From: Trichomonas vaginalis G3
Lineage: Eukaryota > Parabasalia > Trichomonadida > Trichomonadidae
Direction of reading: 5' to 3'
NCBI RefSeq assembly: GCF_026262505.1
Contig: NC_067208.1
Span: forward strand, 13,339,962-13,403,961
DNA length: 64,000 nt
Below, in pieces: positions 28,352 through 38,261 of this stretch. A program made the position numbers and the translations under genes. A model generated the notes under the pieces. It worked only from the letters and a program-made list of their open reading frames with translations. It was not told the DNA's origin and did not search any database. Within the stretch, counting starts at the first letter, position 1. The number at the start of each line of letters is the position of its first letter.

Positions 28352-30040
28352 TCAACGAAGATAATTAACTAATTGAATTTCCATTTCAATGTGCTAATTA
28401 AATTTTTTTTATGAAAAATTGAGAACTTGAATGGATAGTTCGATCGCAAGCCATTTCTGTTTTGTGATTTTTAATTAGTGAGCAAAATGTATGCTGGCTC
28501 ATCATCAAGGAAAGTTTTGAAAGCTTTAAATTTATTCATTCAAATGCTATTGCTCAGAATATTGAATCTAATTATGAAGGAAAATTTTATTAAAAAGATT
28601 CCTAATCATATGATAATTAAATATCCCTAACTAACTTCAGGAGGATTAAAAGTGATACTTCTCAAAACTTGATGATCCCGAAGTTTTTATTTCAAAATTT
28701 TCCTTCTATACTCGTATTTAAATGATATTAATGATATGAATGAAAAGCAATTAACTCCTTCATTGTAACATCCGAAACCTTGAATTTGAAATTTGAATGT
28801 CTCATCACACTTTTCAATGCTCGATTTTTAAAAACTGTTTAAAAATGGAGCTTATATTGAAATAGTGTAGAGACTAAAAATTACCACAGACTATTTCAGA
28901 GGATTGAGTGGCAACTCAATCCTCTGAAAAGTCTGAGGTAATTTGCAAAATTTCTGGTTTGAGGTTTTTATCCCTATTAACACAATTAATCTTTGAGTTA
29001 GTCTCTTTTTTAATATGAAATCCATCTTAAAGTTGCTTTTGCTTAACAATAATTTCAAAAATTACAAAAACTAACTATCTTGTATGAGCATGATTAGAAT
29101 TTGTTTTAAACTGGTAATGTAAGAACTTTTTTAATTGATAAACGGTCTTTTACAATGATAACTGGTTTGGAATATTCGATTTACATAGCCATATGCAAGA
29201 CTTAGGTTTATGCAACAAAGCATGCAGATGTATGATTGATCTGTGCTAAACAAATCAAAGGTACTTCCGAATCTTATCTTGAAGAATATAGAAAGAAAAT
29301 TTACGAATGATATAGGGAAAATAGTTTTACCTCTTTAAGTGTATGTTTATTTTTCGTTATGAGTGCTTAACTACTATCAACAATCCGAAAACGAATAAAT
29401 ATCGCAAAATACTAAGCTTATTATAGTTCATAAAACAGCAATCAATGCAAAAAGTATAGTTTATATGAATTTTCTGATCTAAATGGAATCATTTTTGGTA
29501 TTCATATCTATAAATTCTTAGTTATTAGTTGATTAGTAATTGGTATCGATTATCTAGTATGCTTAATTCTAGTTAAGAGATAATTTATATGAGTAATTGG
29601 ATTATTCGTACAATGAATTTGTGAAGTTAGCAGAGTATCTAATGGAGAAACAAGTATAAGATGATATTTTGTTTGAGTTACCGATGGTTCAATGAATTTG
29701 TTTTTTGAGCCTAGTTTAACTTGAAATTACCATTCTCAAATAAATATAGCATAAATGGATGTGAAAAAAGGTAATGCAGCATCTTGGAAGACAAACCCTT
29801 GCATTCCAAACATTTATCCATTTCCAAATTTTTTTTCAAAATCAATAAAACGTTGGTAATTCTAACATTTTCTAAATATATTTTTTAAATTTCAAAATAT
29901 TTTTGGAATTTTCTGATATTAATTTCAAATTTAATCGATATATAATCAGTAGAACGAAATTTTAAATAATAGAATATATTATATAATATAAATAAAACAA
30001 TTATACGGTTTGAAATATAATAAATACTATAGTTTTTATT
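28352..30040 (+). other. Intergenic, no gene seen; one strong hairpin
   Basis: 1.7 kb of AT-rich DNA between the divergent phosphatase gene and the ankyrin remnant. The only structure noted is the long hairpin at 28880-28942. Confidence 0.55.
28880..28942. repeat. Long near-perfect hairpin
   Basis: CAGAGGATTGAGT, loop GGCA, ACTCAATCCTCTG form a perfect stem. It is extended outward by TT/AA, AGACT/AGTCT and ATTACC/GGTAAT with small internal bulges. The total is ~63 bases. Function unknown. Confidence 0.8.
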
Positions 30041-30737
30041 CAAATGAAATCGAAAGTAGCTTCTTCAAGAATTCAAACAGTAGTGAGTAATACATCAATA
30101 AATGATATCAAAAATAAGTTAAAATATAGGCCGTGGATGTCTTATCTTTGTAATTTTTTATTAATTATTCATAAAAACTTTTGTATTATAATCCTTTCTA
30201 ATCAGAGAACAGAATTTTTCTTCATGCTTATTCTCCCAGGTACATCATCATCGAAGGATTGCTGTTGCAAATACGATTTCACAAAATCATAAATCGTTAC
30301 TTTTTTCTCAGAAAAAAATGTGTTTTGATGAGGATTTTGCTTTCGCAATTGTTCAAGGTAATGTCTCCACAGTTGAGTCATTTGAACTTAGCGAAAAAAT
30401 GATTAATAGAAGAGTATAATTTTGTTATTCTAACACCACAGTTTTCTTTCAATCCAAAAAATCGTGCACCATCAATGGTATTTTTGTTACCAACAGTAAC
30501 TCGCCCAACACCTCTTATATATGCAATCTGTTGCAGGCAGCATGACATTATAAAATATCTTCTTGAACATAGAGCTAGTTTAGATGTTGAAATTAATGGA
30601 ATTCTTTTTAATTTAATTGGTATCCCATTCACTACGCCGTTGCTTCACAGGATGTTACGACTATTGAAATTATTCTTAATCATGAAGATCTTGAGAAACA
30701 ATTAAATTTACAAACAAAGAACGACGGATCGTCGCCA

Positions 30738-30747
30738 CTTCATCTTG
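30738..30747. repeat. Left target-site duplication of MITE copy B
   Basis: CTTCATCTTG, repeated at 31891-31900. It lies in an ankyrin codon run for LHL. Confidence 0.88.
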
Positions 30748-31890
30748 GAGTAGGGGTAATTTTAGCTAAAAGTGACACACCCGTGAAGGGTGTGATTACC
30801 GATCGGTAATTTCGACAGTTTAGAATTTAAAATTTTTTATGGAACTGTTGCGAGTTTCATAAAGAATTTAAGGAATATAAGCAAAGATTTGAATCAAAAT
30901 CTTAGACCTAAGCCGCTCGATTCGCTCGCGGCTTCCGCGAATTACAGATCAGCAAAGATTTGAATCAAAATCTTCGAACTAAGCCGATCGCTTCGCTCGC
31001 GGCTTTCTTTATTATTTTAAATTTGCATATTTCCATCAAAAGTTCATAAGGTAAAAAATTTCGTTTATTTTTACTAAGAAAAAAAAAGGTTTTTGATAAT
31101 AAATTTATTTTATTTCGAAAAAGTAGCAATAATCGTAAAAGGGTATTGATAGGCTTGCTAAAGTAACTAATTTTAGCTGTCAAATACTTTTGTATTTTGA
31201 AGTAAATTAGTATAAATTTGTTTTTACTTTTATTTCGAAAAAGTAACAATAATCGTAAAAGGGTATTGATAGGCTTGCTAAAGTAACTAATTTTAGCTGT
31301 CAAATACTTTTGTATTTTGAAGTAAATTAGTATAAATTTGTTTTTACTTTTATTTCGAAAAAGTAACAATAATCGTAAAAGGGTATTGATAGGCTTGCTA
31401 AAGTAACTAATTTTAGCTGTCAAATACTTTTGTATTTTGAAGTAAATTAGTATAAATTTGTTTTTACTTTTATTTCGAAAAAGTAGCAATAATCGTAAAA
31501 GGGTATTGATAGGCTTGCTAAAGTAACTAATTTTAGCTGTCAAATACTTTTGTATTTTGAAGTAAATTAGTATAAATTTGTTTTTACTTTTATTTCGAAA
31601 AAGTAACAATAATCGTAAAAGGGTATTGATAGGCTTGCTAAAGTAACTAATTTTAGCTGTCAAATACTTTTGTATTTTGAAGTAAATTAGTATAAATTTG
31701 ATATTATTTTAACTCCTTTTGAAAACCTCAATTTTCCATACAGAGGGAACGGGAATAGCATCCAATATTCCCTGAGAATGGTTGCGCATTCTCAGTTCCC
31801 TCTATATTTCGAACGAAGCTCTCATCGGTCTTTTTTTTAATACTAAACGTTTTTTTTCCCTGTCACTTTTAGCTAAAATTTGGGTTTGCC
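30748..31890 (-). mobile_element. Non-autonomous DNA transposon (MITE-like), copy B
   Basis: 1143-bp copy in reverse orientation to copies A and C. It has the same ends (GAGTAGGGG... and ...GGGTTTGCC on the plus strand) and the same inverted core AATTTTAGCTAAAAGTGACA. It holds five internal 120-bp units and is flanked by a 9-10-bp target duplication inside an ankyrin gene. Because 120 is a multiple of three, the array reads as a 40-residue repeated peptide on the minus strand (30965-31663), but this frame starts at TTG and has no initiator, so I do not call it a gene. Confidence 0.9.
31141..31740 (-). repeat. Five tandem 120-bp units in MITE copy B
   Basis: Exact 120-bp period, with units differing mainly by AGTAGCAAT versus AGTAACAAT. 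Copy A has one unit and copy C three. Boundaries are approximate. Confidence 0.9.
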
Positions 31891-31900
31891 CTTCATCTTG
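31891..31900. repeat. Right target-site duplication of MITE copy B
   Basis: CTTCATCTTG, identical to 30738-30747. Confidence 0.88.
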
Positions 31901-32512
31901 CCGTTTCAAGCGGACAAATAGAAATTATTATGTACTTACTCCAACATGGTGCTGATGTCGATGCTGTTAATACAAATGGCGATACTCCACTTCACCTTGC
32001 AATGGCATTTCCGAACGATATTATTACAAGAGCAATACTTGCATTCCACGGTAATATTAATACAAAGAATAAGGAAGGAATGAAACCTTATATGGTTGCG
32101 AAATTCCTCCAAAACAAGATATTGCAGATTTAATGATGGCCTACGAAAACCAAGCTGAAGATTGGCCAGAAATCCCTGAAATTGAATTGGAATTAGTTCA
32201 AAATGATGCAAACAAAATTCAACAAACGAAAGTTCGTAGAATTCATGCACATCCTGCCAACACTGTTAATACAGCTAAAATCACTGAAATCGAAGATAGA
32301 ATTCATAACGTTGAACAAAATGTTGAAAAGATTTTCGATTTGATTACAAAGATCAAAGCCGTCGGAACTACAACACACGATGATGTTCATAATTGTGCAA
32401 GCTGCTTTACACCAAATGCCAAAGAATGCCCATATTGCCACGTTTATTACTGCGATACCTGCATGAATAAGGCAATTCGCCACAAGTGCGCAGAAAAACA
32501 ACATCAGCAATA

Positions 32513-32971
32513 AATATATGTATGAATTTTTAGTAACAACATTTAAAATGTTTTTTTTTAAATCTTTCTTTATTTTTTCAGATAATTACAACCTAAATGA
32601 AGAAAATTCTAAGCACACCTACTCTGAGGTAAGATATAATAAACACAATATTATGATTATTTATCGAATATGAGCAGCAATTGCCCATATAGATACGTAA
32701 ATAACTCATGGAGTTTCCTAGTAAAACAAAACTAGCTTTCAATGTTCATATGATATGGCATAAATATAGAATGAAATCAAATCGCATGGCTCTCAGATCC
32801 ATTATTTTAGTTTTATAATTTTCAGATCCTTAATAGCTCAAACAAGAAAAGGAATGTATATATAGTAATTCCATCGTTTTTTTGACAGGTTTGTCGTGCC
32901 TTCGACTGCTTTGTCACGCCTTCGACACGTATTTCGGGGTCACTTTTATTCGAAAATTCAAGATTTGATCG
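32513..32971 (+). other. Intergenic with a short tandem motif near its right end
   Basis: No gene seen. At about 32889-32925 the phrase TTTGTCRYGCCTTCGAC occurs twice with a ~20-bp period, unusually GC-rich for this DNA, 70-105 bases upstream of the PKR1-like gene. It could be a regulatory element or part of a short repeat. Confidence 0.4.
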
Positions 32972-32977
32972 TCATTT
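32972..32977 (+). promoter_or_regulatory. Initiator (Inr) of the PKR1-like gene
   Basis: TCATTT, with A32974 nineteen bases before the ATG at 32993. Confidence 0.6.
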
Positions 32978-32992
32978 AAATTTTTTATTTAA

Positions 32993-33295
32993 ATGTCTAC
33001 TGAGGAGAAAAAGGCAGAAGTTCCATATTCAGAGAAGTCATGGATAGAAAAACTCTTGACCCCAGGTGTAGGAACAACAATGATTGTTTTCCTTAGAATT
33101 TGCTTCATTCTTTTATTAGTCTTCTTAACAGTTTCAATCTTTACAACTTACAGTATCCATTTCGTTATCATGTCAGTTCTTGCATTAGGTTTATTCTGCT
33201 CCTTTGAGTACTTAATATATAATCTCAAGAAATACGACCTTTTAAACCCAGAACAATCGAAAGAAGAAAAGGATAAGAAGCAAAAGAAAGAATAA
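32993..33295 (+). CDS. PKR1-family small ER membrane protein (V-ATPase assembly factor type)
   Basis: 100-residue protein with two hydrophobic helices (~30-50 and ~54-77) and a Lys/Glu-rich tail (EQSKEEKDKKQKKE). The core is the family pattern: LLTPGVGTT before helix 1, YSIHFVIMSVLALGLF at helix 2, then a polar helix. In yeast, Pkr1 is an ER protein that helps assemble the membrane sector of the vacuolar H+-ATPase; that role is transferred from the family. Length is close to typical. The basic tail ending in KKQKKE lies on the cytosolic side and could act in ER retention. It is a single gene with a 19-base leader and looks intact. Confidence 0.75.
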   Translation: MSTEEKKAEVPYSEKSWIEKLLTPGVGTTMIVFLRICFILLLVFLTVSIFTTYSIHFVIMSVLALGLFCSFEYLIYNLKKYDLLNPEQSKEEKDKKQKKE

Positions 33296-34092
33296 GCTAA
33301 TTAAATAAATATTACTGTCATTATTTTAATCATATAACTCTTTTTAATCTCGTTAGCATTAGCAAACACTTAAATCGATATGCTGAATGTTTAATTTACC
33401 ACTTTTAGACGTTTATGTTGATTATTTAAATTGAATTATTAATATTAATGAAAATTTAGCTTGTTAACTGTGAGTGATGCGCAATTTTTTAGTGAATTCA
33501 TTGTGTTACATGATTTTGAAGAAATCAAAATTTTGTTCACAAAAATTATTTCGCAGAACAACGTAATACCATTACTAATGTTTTAGAATCATATCTAATT
33601 AGCTAACTTTGATAATTACACTGAAAAATTTTCATTGAATTTTGATCTTGAATGAAAATCTCCAGAATTAAGGCATATTTCATGTACTATATGATTTACT
33701 AACTTGAGTAATATAATAATTCATATATGTTGTTCGAATATATCGGTCCAGTTGTAATATTTTCTGTATTCTTTTTGATATGAGCAAATCTAACGGGATC
33801 TATAAAATATGCATTTCATCTTAAATACTTACATCTACTTACAGAGATAAGCTAAATTAACACATCTTTATCAAAAAAAGTTTATCTGATTTGTTACATT
33901 CTTGATTTCTTTCTTTAATAAGGTCATATTCGGTCTCAACACCATTTCCATTAAGTGCAAAAACGAAATTAACATTGTATGGATAAAAATAGGCCAATCT
34001 ATATTCAATTTTTAGAACAGATTTCCTCTGAAAATTTTCTGAGACAGTTTAAACACCTCTGAAAAAATCGATTATTGGCAGCTGAAAATTTT
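33296..34092 (+). other. Intergenic, no gene seen
   Basis: 800 bases of AT-rich DNA between the PKR1-like and cysteine synthase genes. No gene or repeat was recognised. Confidence 0.55.
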
Positions 34093-34103
34093 TCATTTCA
34101 TTT
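34093..34103 (+). promoter_or_regulatory. Double initiator-like site of the cysteine synthase gene
   Basis: TCATTTCATTT gives two overlapping TCATT starts (A34095 and A34100), 27-32 bases before ATG 34127. Confidence 0.5.
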
Positions 34104-34126
34104 TTCTCTAGATCTCTATCAAAGAC

Positions 34127-35026
34127 ATGATCTACGACAACATCCTCGAGACAATCGGTAACACACCACTCGTTCGCATCAATCATCTCAACCCAAATCC
34201 AAAGGTCCAGATGTACGCCAAGCTTGAAGGTTTCAACCCAACAGGTTCCGTCAAGGATCGTATCGCTCTTAAGATGATTGAGCAGGCAGAAGCCGAAGGC
34301 AAGCTCCATCCAGGATCAACAATCATCGAGGCTACATCCGGAAACACAGGTATCGGCCTTGCTATGATTGGCCGTGTCAAGGGCTACAACGTCATCATCG
34401 TTATGAGTGAGGGCGTTTCAATCGAACGCCGTAAGATGATCAAGGCCTTCGGTGCTGAAATCATCCTTACAGACAAGAAGCTCGGCACAGATGGCGCCAT
34501 CCGTAAGGTTGCTGAACTCGTTAAGGAGAACCCAGGCAAGTACTTCAACCCTAACCAGTTCTCTAACGAATACAACAAGATCGCCCACTACAAGACAACA
34601 GCAGAAGAAATCTGGGCCCAGACAAAGGGAACAGTTACCCACTTCGTTGCTGCTGTCGGCACATCCGGCACACTCATGGGTGTTGGCAAGAACCTTCGTG
34701 AGAAGAACCCAGAAATCAAGATCATTGAAGCTCAGCCAACAAAGGGCCACTATATCCAGGGCTTGAAGTCCATGGAAGAAGCTATTGTCCCAGCTATTTA
34801 CCAGGCTGACAAGATTGATGAGCACATCCTCATCGAGTCTGAAGAGGCATTCGCCAAGGCACGTGAAATCGTTGCTCAGGAAGGCATCTTCATCGGCATG
34901 AGCTCTGGCGCTGCTATGCTCGCTGCTCAGAAGCTTGCTGAGAAGATTGACAGCGGTGTCATTGTTGTTCTCTTCGCTGATCGCGGTGAGAAATACCTTT
35001 CAACAAAGCTCTTCGACACAGAATAA
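34127..35026 (+). CDS. Cysteine synthase (O-acetylserine/O-phosphoserine sulfhydrylase)
   Basis: 299-residue fold-type II PLP enzyme making cysteine from an activated serine and sulfide. Landmarks are the PLP lysine K43 in GSVKDR, the substrate loop TSGNTG (70-75), the glycine loop GTSGT (178-182) and a C-terminal GMSSGAA. Length is typical for the bacterial-type CysK/CysM group. The T. vaginalis enzyme is known to use O-phosphoserine and to have been acquired from bacteria; this gene looks like that enzyme. Codons are strongly C-ending, as in the aminotransferase gene, and point to high expression. TAA lies within TAAA, the overlapping stop/polyadenylation arrangement common in trichomonads. 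Cytosolic; no targeting peptide. Confidence 0.95.
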   Translation: MIYDNILETIGNTPLVRINHLNPNPKVQMYAKLEGFNPTGSVKDRIALKMIEQAEAEGKLHPGSTIIEATSGNTGIGLAMIGRVKGYNVIIVMSEGVSIERRKMIKAFGAEIILTDKKLGTDGAIRKVAELVKENPGKYFNPNQFSNEYNKIAHYKTTAEEIWAQTKGTVTHFVAAVGTSGTLMGVGKNLREKNPEIKIIEAQPTKGHYIQGLKSMEEAIVPAIYQADKIDEHILIESEEAFAKAREIVAQEGIFIGMSSGAAMLAAQKLAEKIDSGVIVVLFADRGEKYLSTKLFDTE

Positions 35027-35711
35027 AGCTGTATGAAAATTCGTCTTTCTCACAAATTGATATTTGTTTTTAATATTCGGCTTATTCGTATATTCGCATT
35101 AAATGTTATCTAATGTTTTATGCATTTTAGAACTAAATAGAACCTTTCATTTAAAAGTTTTCCTTTAATTTTCCTAGTATTTTGCTAGAAATTTTGGATT
35201 TCCTCATGAGACAAGCACATTCCTATAGTTTTTATCATAATATAAGATGGAAATGATTTTCGGTTAATGAACTTTTTGAAATAATTTTCAGAATTTAGAA
35301 TTTACAAAAAATATCATGTTAATTTATAAATTGAAATATCTTTTAAACATCTTTTCATACAAATAACTTTTGTGAAGTTTACAATATATGATGATTCACA
35401 CGCTTTAAATATATACCAATTAATTCATGAATTTTAAATGTAAACCCAATCAAAAAGCATGCGTTCTCATCAAATTTTCAATATCTCTATCAATCTTTCA
35501 ATCCTATCCAATGAATGTAAATCCACATTTTAATAGCATTTATAGTTGGCACTTATTTTAATTAAAATCATTAACCAAAGGACGATATACTTTTTGTTAG
35601 AGATTTAAATAATAGTATCCTTTAATATAGGATCTATCTAATATTTAACTTTTTTTGATTACAAATTTGTTTGATAGGTTTAGAAAACACTGCGGCCGAT
35701 ATAGAGATTTT
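35027..35711 (+). other. Intergenic, no gene seen
   Basis: AT-rich spacer. The open frame of the following kinase extends back to a TTG at 35671 without any ATG. Confidence 0.5.
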
Positions 35712-35717
35712 TCATTT
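35712..35717 (+). promoter_or_regulatory. Initiator (Inr) of the 35722 kinase gene
   Basis: TCATTT, with A35714 eight bases before the TTG at 35722 that occupies the expected start-codon position. Confidence 0.55.
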
Positions 35718-35721
35718 AATT

Positions 35722-36951
35722 TTGAATCTTACACTTCAACAGGGCGATAAAGTAGGAAAATACATTATCAAAGATTCCATTGGCCATGGTGGATTTTCCG
35801 AAGTCTACCTGGCTGTTCATGAAGTTTTAAACGAAAACGTCGCAATCAAAAAAATATCTAAGTCAAAAACTTCGATGCAGAAAGTTAATCAGGAGATTGC
35901 TATTCTCAAACAGTTAGATCATCCGTTTTTGGCTCCTTTGTATGAATTTTTTCAAACAGACGAAGATTATTACATTGTTTTAGAATATCTACCCGGCGGA
36001 ACATTACATTCATTGCTCTCACACATTGGGAAGATCCAAGAGTGGCGAGCCCGCCATTACTTTGTTCAGTTAATCAGTGCACTTCATTATTTACATTCAG
36101 AAATTCACATAATTCACTGCGATATCAAACTCGAAAACATTCTCATAGATGAATATGATAACATAAGAGTCGTCGACTTCGGACTTAGCCATTTGTTGAG
36201 TGAATATAATCCTGACGTTACACATGGTTTTGGAACTATCTCTTACTGTTCCCAGGAAATGCTTAGGCGCAAGAATTATACAATAACTACAGATTTTTGG
36301 AGTGCAGGTGTTGTACTTTACGCGATGATTACAGGTCATCTTCCTTTTAAGGAGCTTTCAAAGGAAGGATTGATTAATAGTATTCTTAACAGCGAACCAG
36401 AGTACGATTCGTCCCTTTCTCCCGATTTAGTTTCCCTTCTTAATCACCTTCTTGCAAAAAATAATGTTCAAAGGGCAACTCACAACGCAATTGTTAAAAG
36501 CAAATGGATACTTCAATATCCAAATGCACAATATCTTACATGCGAACTCATAACATCCACAGAATACTCATTGAGAAAGAAAATAAATCAAACGGTCATG
36601 AAGAACTTACAATCTAAGGGTTTCAATACGCAAACTATTCTTCATGCGATCAACTCAAAGGATTTCAGTGGCATCTCAGCTCCTTATTTCATTCTAGCCC
36701 AAAAGGAAATGATATCCAAAATTTATTTAACCGTTTTTAACAGGAATTTCTCATTATCTACCATACAAGAGAAAAGGCCAATCACTTACAAGAACCCTTC
36801 ATACCAGCGATTTGGCTCTTCAACGTTCTCAATCAGTCTTGGTTCTCCAACGAAAAATCTTCACAGATCTGTTGGAGAAAAGCGGCTCCCACTCCTTTCA
36901 CAGGTGCCAAAGCTCACGAATTCATCTCCTTTTTCAAAGAAATACTTATGA
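35722..36951 (+). CDS. CAMK-like serine/threonine protein kinase lacking an ATG start
   Basis: 409 codons counted from TTG 35722. The kinase domain runs ~14-268, with glycine loop GHGGFSEV (21-28), Lys43, catalytic HCDIKLEN (Asp134; the usual HRD arginine is Cys) and DFG (152-154). The APE motif is changed to SQE. The C-terminal ~140 residues are Ser/Lys-rich and unassigned. Catalytic Lys and both Asp residues are present, so it may be active although the activation-loop arginine is missing. The first in-frame ATG is 52 codons in, inside the domain. An initiator sits 8 bases before a TTG that begins (L)NLTLQQGDKVGKY, so the start codon appears mutated, or TTG is used. Confidence 0.85.
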   Translation: MNLTLQQGDKVGKYIIKDSIGHGGFSEVYLAVHEVLNENVAIKKISKSKTSMQKVNQEIAILKQLDHPFLAPLYEFFQTDEDYYIVLEYLPGGTLHSLLSHIGKIQEWRARHYFVQLISALHYLHSEIHIIHCDIKLENILIDEYDNIRVVDFGLSHLLSEYNPDVTHGFGTISYCSQEMLRRKNYTITTDFWSAGVVLYAMITGHLPFKELSKEGLINSILNSEPEYDSSLSPDLVSLLNHLLAKNNVQRATHNAIVKSKWILQYPNAQYLTCELITSTEYSLRKKINQTVMKNLQSKGFNTQTILHAINSKDFSGISAPYFILAQKEMISKIYLTVFNRNFSLSTIQEKRPITYKNPSYQRFGSSTFSISLGSPTKNLHRSVGEKRLPLLSQVPKLTNSSPFSKKYL

Positions 36952-37359
36952 ACTTGTATTTTTGTATTTTTAATGTCGCTGTTGTTTGTTATTGTTATTA
37001 ATGTCATGATGTAAATTAAAAGTATGTTTTGTTTTTTCATTCCAAACAAATTATATTGTTTTGACAAATCTAGAATTTGATGATTCAAAAAGACACTTTC
37101 TTTCGTTGTGAACCGGCTTATATGTTAATGAAACCTGCATCAAACATAGTTATATTTGTCTATGAGTCGATTGGGACAACGATGCTTTTAATGGGACAAA
37201 TTGTTAAATTAGAGTGAATTTGTGTTATAATATTCACTAACGTTTTTGAAACATACATAAAATTCATTAGAGAAATGTACTCGTGAATATATGGGCTTAA
37301 TTGAAAGGAAAAATGATGATTTCACATTTTAATAATGACCAAGTATCGAACTTTCAAAT
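36952..37359 (+). other. Intergenic, no gene seen
   Basis: AT-rich spacer between the kinase gene and MITE copy C. Confidence 0.5.
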
Positions 37360-38261
37360 GGCAAACCCAAATTTTAGCTAAAAGTGACAGGGAAAAAAAA
37401 CGTTTAGTATTAAAAAAAAGACCGATGAGAGCTTCGTTCGAAATATAGAGGGAACTGAGAATGCGCAACCATTCTCAGGGAATATTGGATGCTATTCCCG
37501 TTCCCTCTGTATGGAAAATTGAGGTTTTCAAAGGGAGTTAAAATAATATCAAATTTATACTAATTTACTTCAAAATACAAAAGTATTTGACAGCTAAAAT
37601 TAGTTACTTTAGCAAGCCTATCAATACCCTTTTACGATTATTGCTACTTTTTCGAAATAAAAGTAAAAACAAATTTATACTAATTTACTTCAAAATACAA
37701 AAGTATTTGACAGCTAAAATTAGTTACTTTAGCAAGCCTATCAATACCCTTTTACGATTATTGCTACTTTTTCGAAATAAAAGTAAAAACAAATTTATAC
37801 TAATTTACTTCAAAATACAAAAGTATTTGACAGCTAAAATTAGTTACTTTAGCAAGCCTATCAATACCCTTTTACGATTATTGCTACTTTTTCGAAATAA
37901 AATAAATTTATTATCAAAAACCTTTTTTTGCTGAGTAAAAATAAACGAAATTTTTTACCTTATGAACTTTTGATGGAAACATGCAAATTTAAAATAATAA
38001 AGAAAGCCGCGAGCGAAGCGATCGGCTTAGTTCGAAGATTTTGATTCAAATCTTTGCTGATCTGTAATTCGCGGAAGCCGCGAGCGAAGCGATCGGCTTA
38101 GGTCTAAGATTTTGATTCAAATCTTTGCTTATATTCCTTAAATTCTTTATGAAACTCGCAACAGTTCCATAAAAAATTTTAAATTCTCAACTGTCGAAAT
38201 TACCGATCGGTAATCACACCCCTCACGGGTGTGTCACTTTTAGCTAAAATTACCCCTACTC
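37360..38261 (+). mobile_element. Non-autonomous DNA transposon (MITE-like), copy C
   Basis: 902-bp copy in the same orientation as copy A, starting GGCAAACCC and ending CCCTACTC, with three internal 120-bp units (about 37550-37910). The immediate flanks (TTCAAAT left, GATTTTGA right) are not a direct repeat, so this copy has lost its target duplication or arose by recombination between elements. It shares with copy B an extra ~50-bp segment (second GCCGCGAGCGAAGCGATCGG block) absent from copy A. Copies B and C differ in length by two repeat units plus one base. Confidence 0.88.
37550..37910 (+). repeat. Three tandem 120-bp units in MITE copy C
   Basis: Exact 120-bp period, the same unit as in copies A and B. 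Boundaries are approximate. Confidence 0.9.

Larger units (their letters stand above)
30040..32512 (+). pseudogene. Ankyrin-repeat protein gene, broken and split by MITE copy B
   Basis: Host-type ankyrin gene in pieces. Coding-like stretches are CFDEDFAFAIVQGNVSTVES (~30318-30377), PLIYAICCRQHDIIKYLLEH (from ~30500), PIHYAVASQDVTTIEIILNH (~30625), then TKNDGSSPLHL at 30747. It resumes after the MITE with AVSSGQIEIIMYLLQHGADV and a further repeat to 32133, and ends with a C-terminal domain at 32133-32512. CTTCATCTTG is repeated on both sides of the MITE; without it the repeat reads SPLHLAVSSGQIEI. Separate frame changes lie near 30418, 30610 and 32105, so the gene was broken more than once. 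The C-terminus has CASC..CPYCHVYYCDTC, a zinc-binding cluster. Confidence 0.82.

Noticed and set aside
30965-31663. 232-codon frame with a 40-residue repeated peptide in MITE copy B (and counterparts at 3851-4069 and 37587-37934)
   Set aside because: It starts at TTG, has no ATG or initiator, and stays open only because the 120-bp repeat is a multiple of three. The length varies between copies with unit number.
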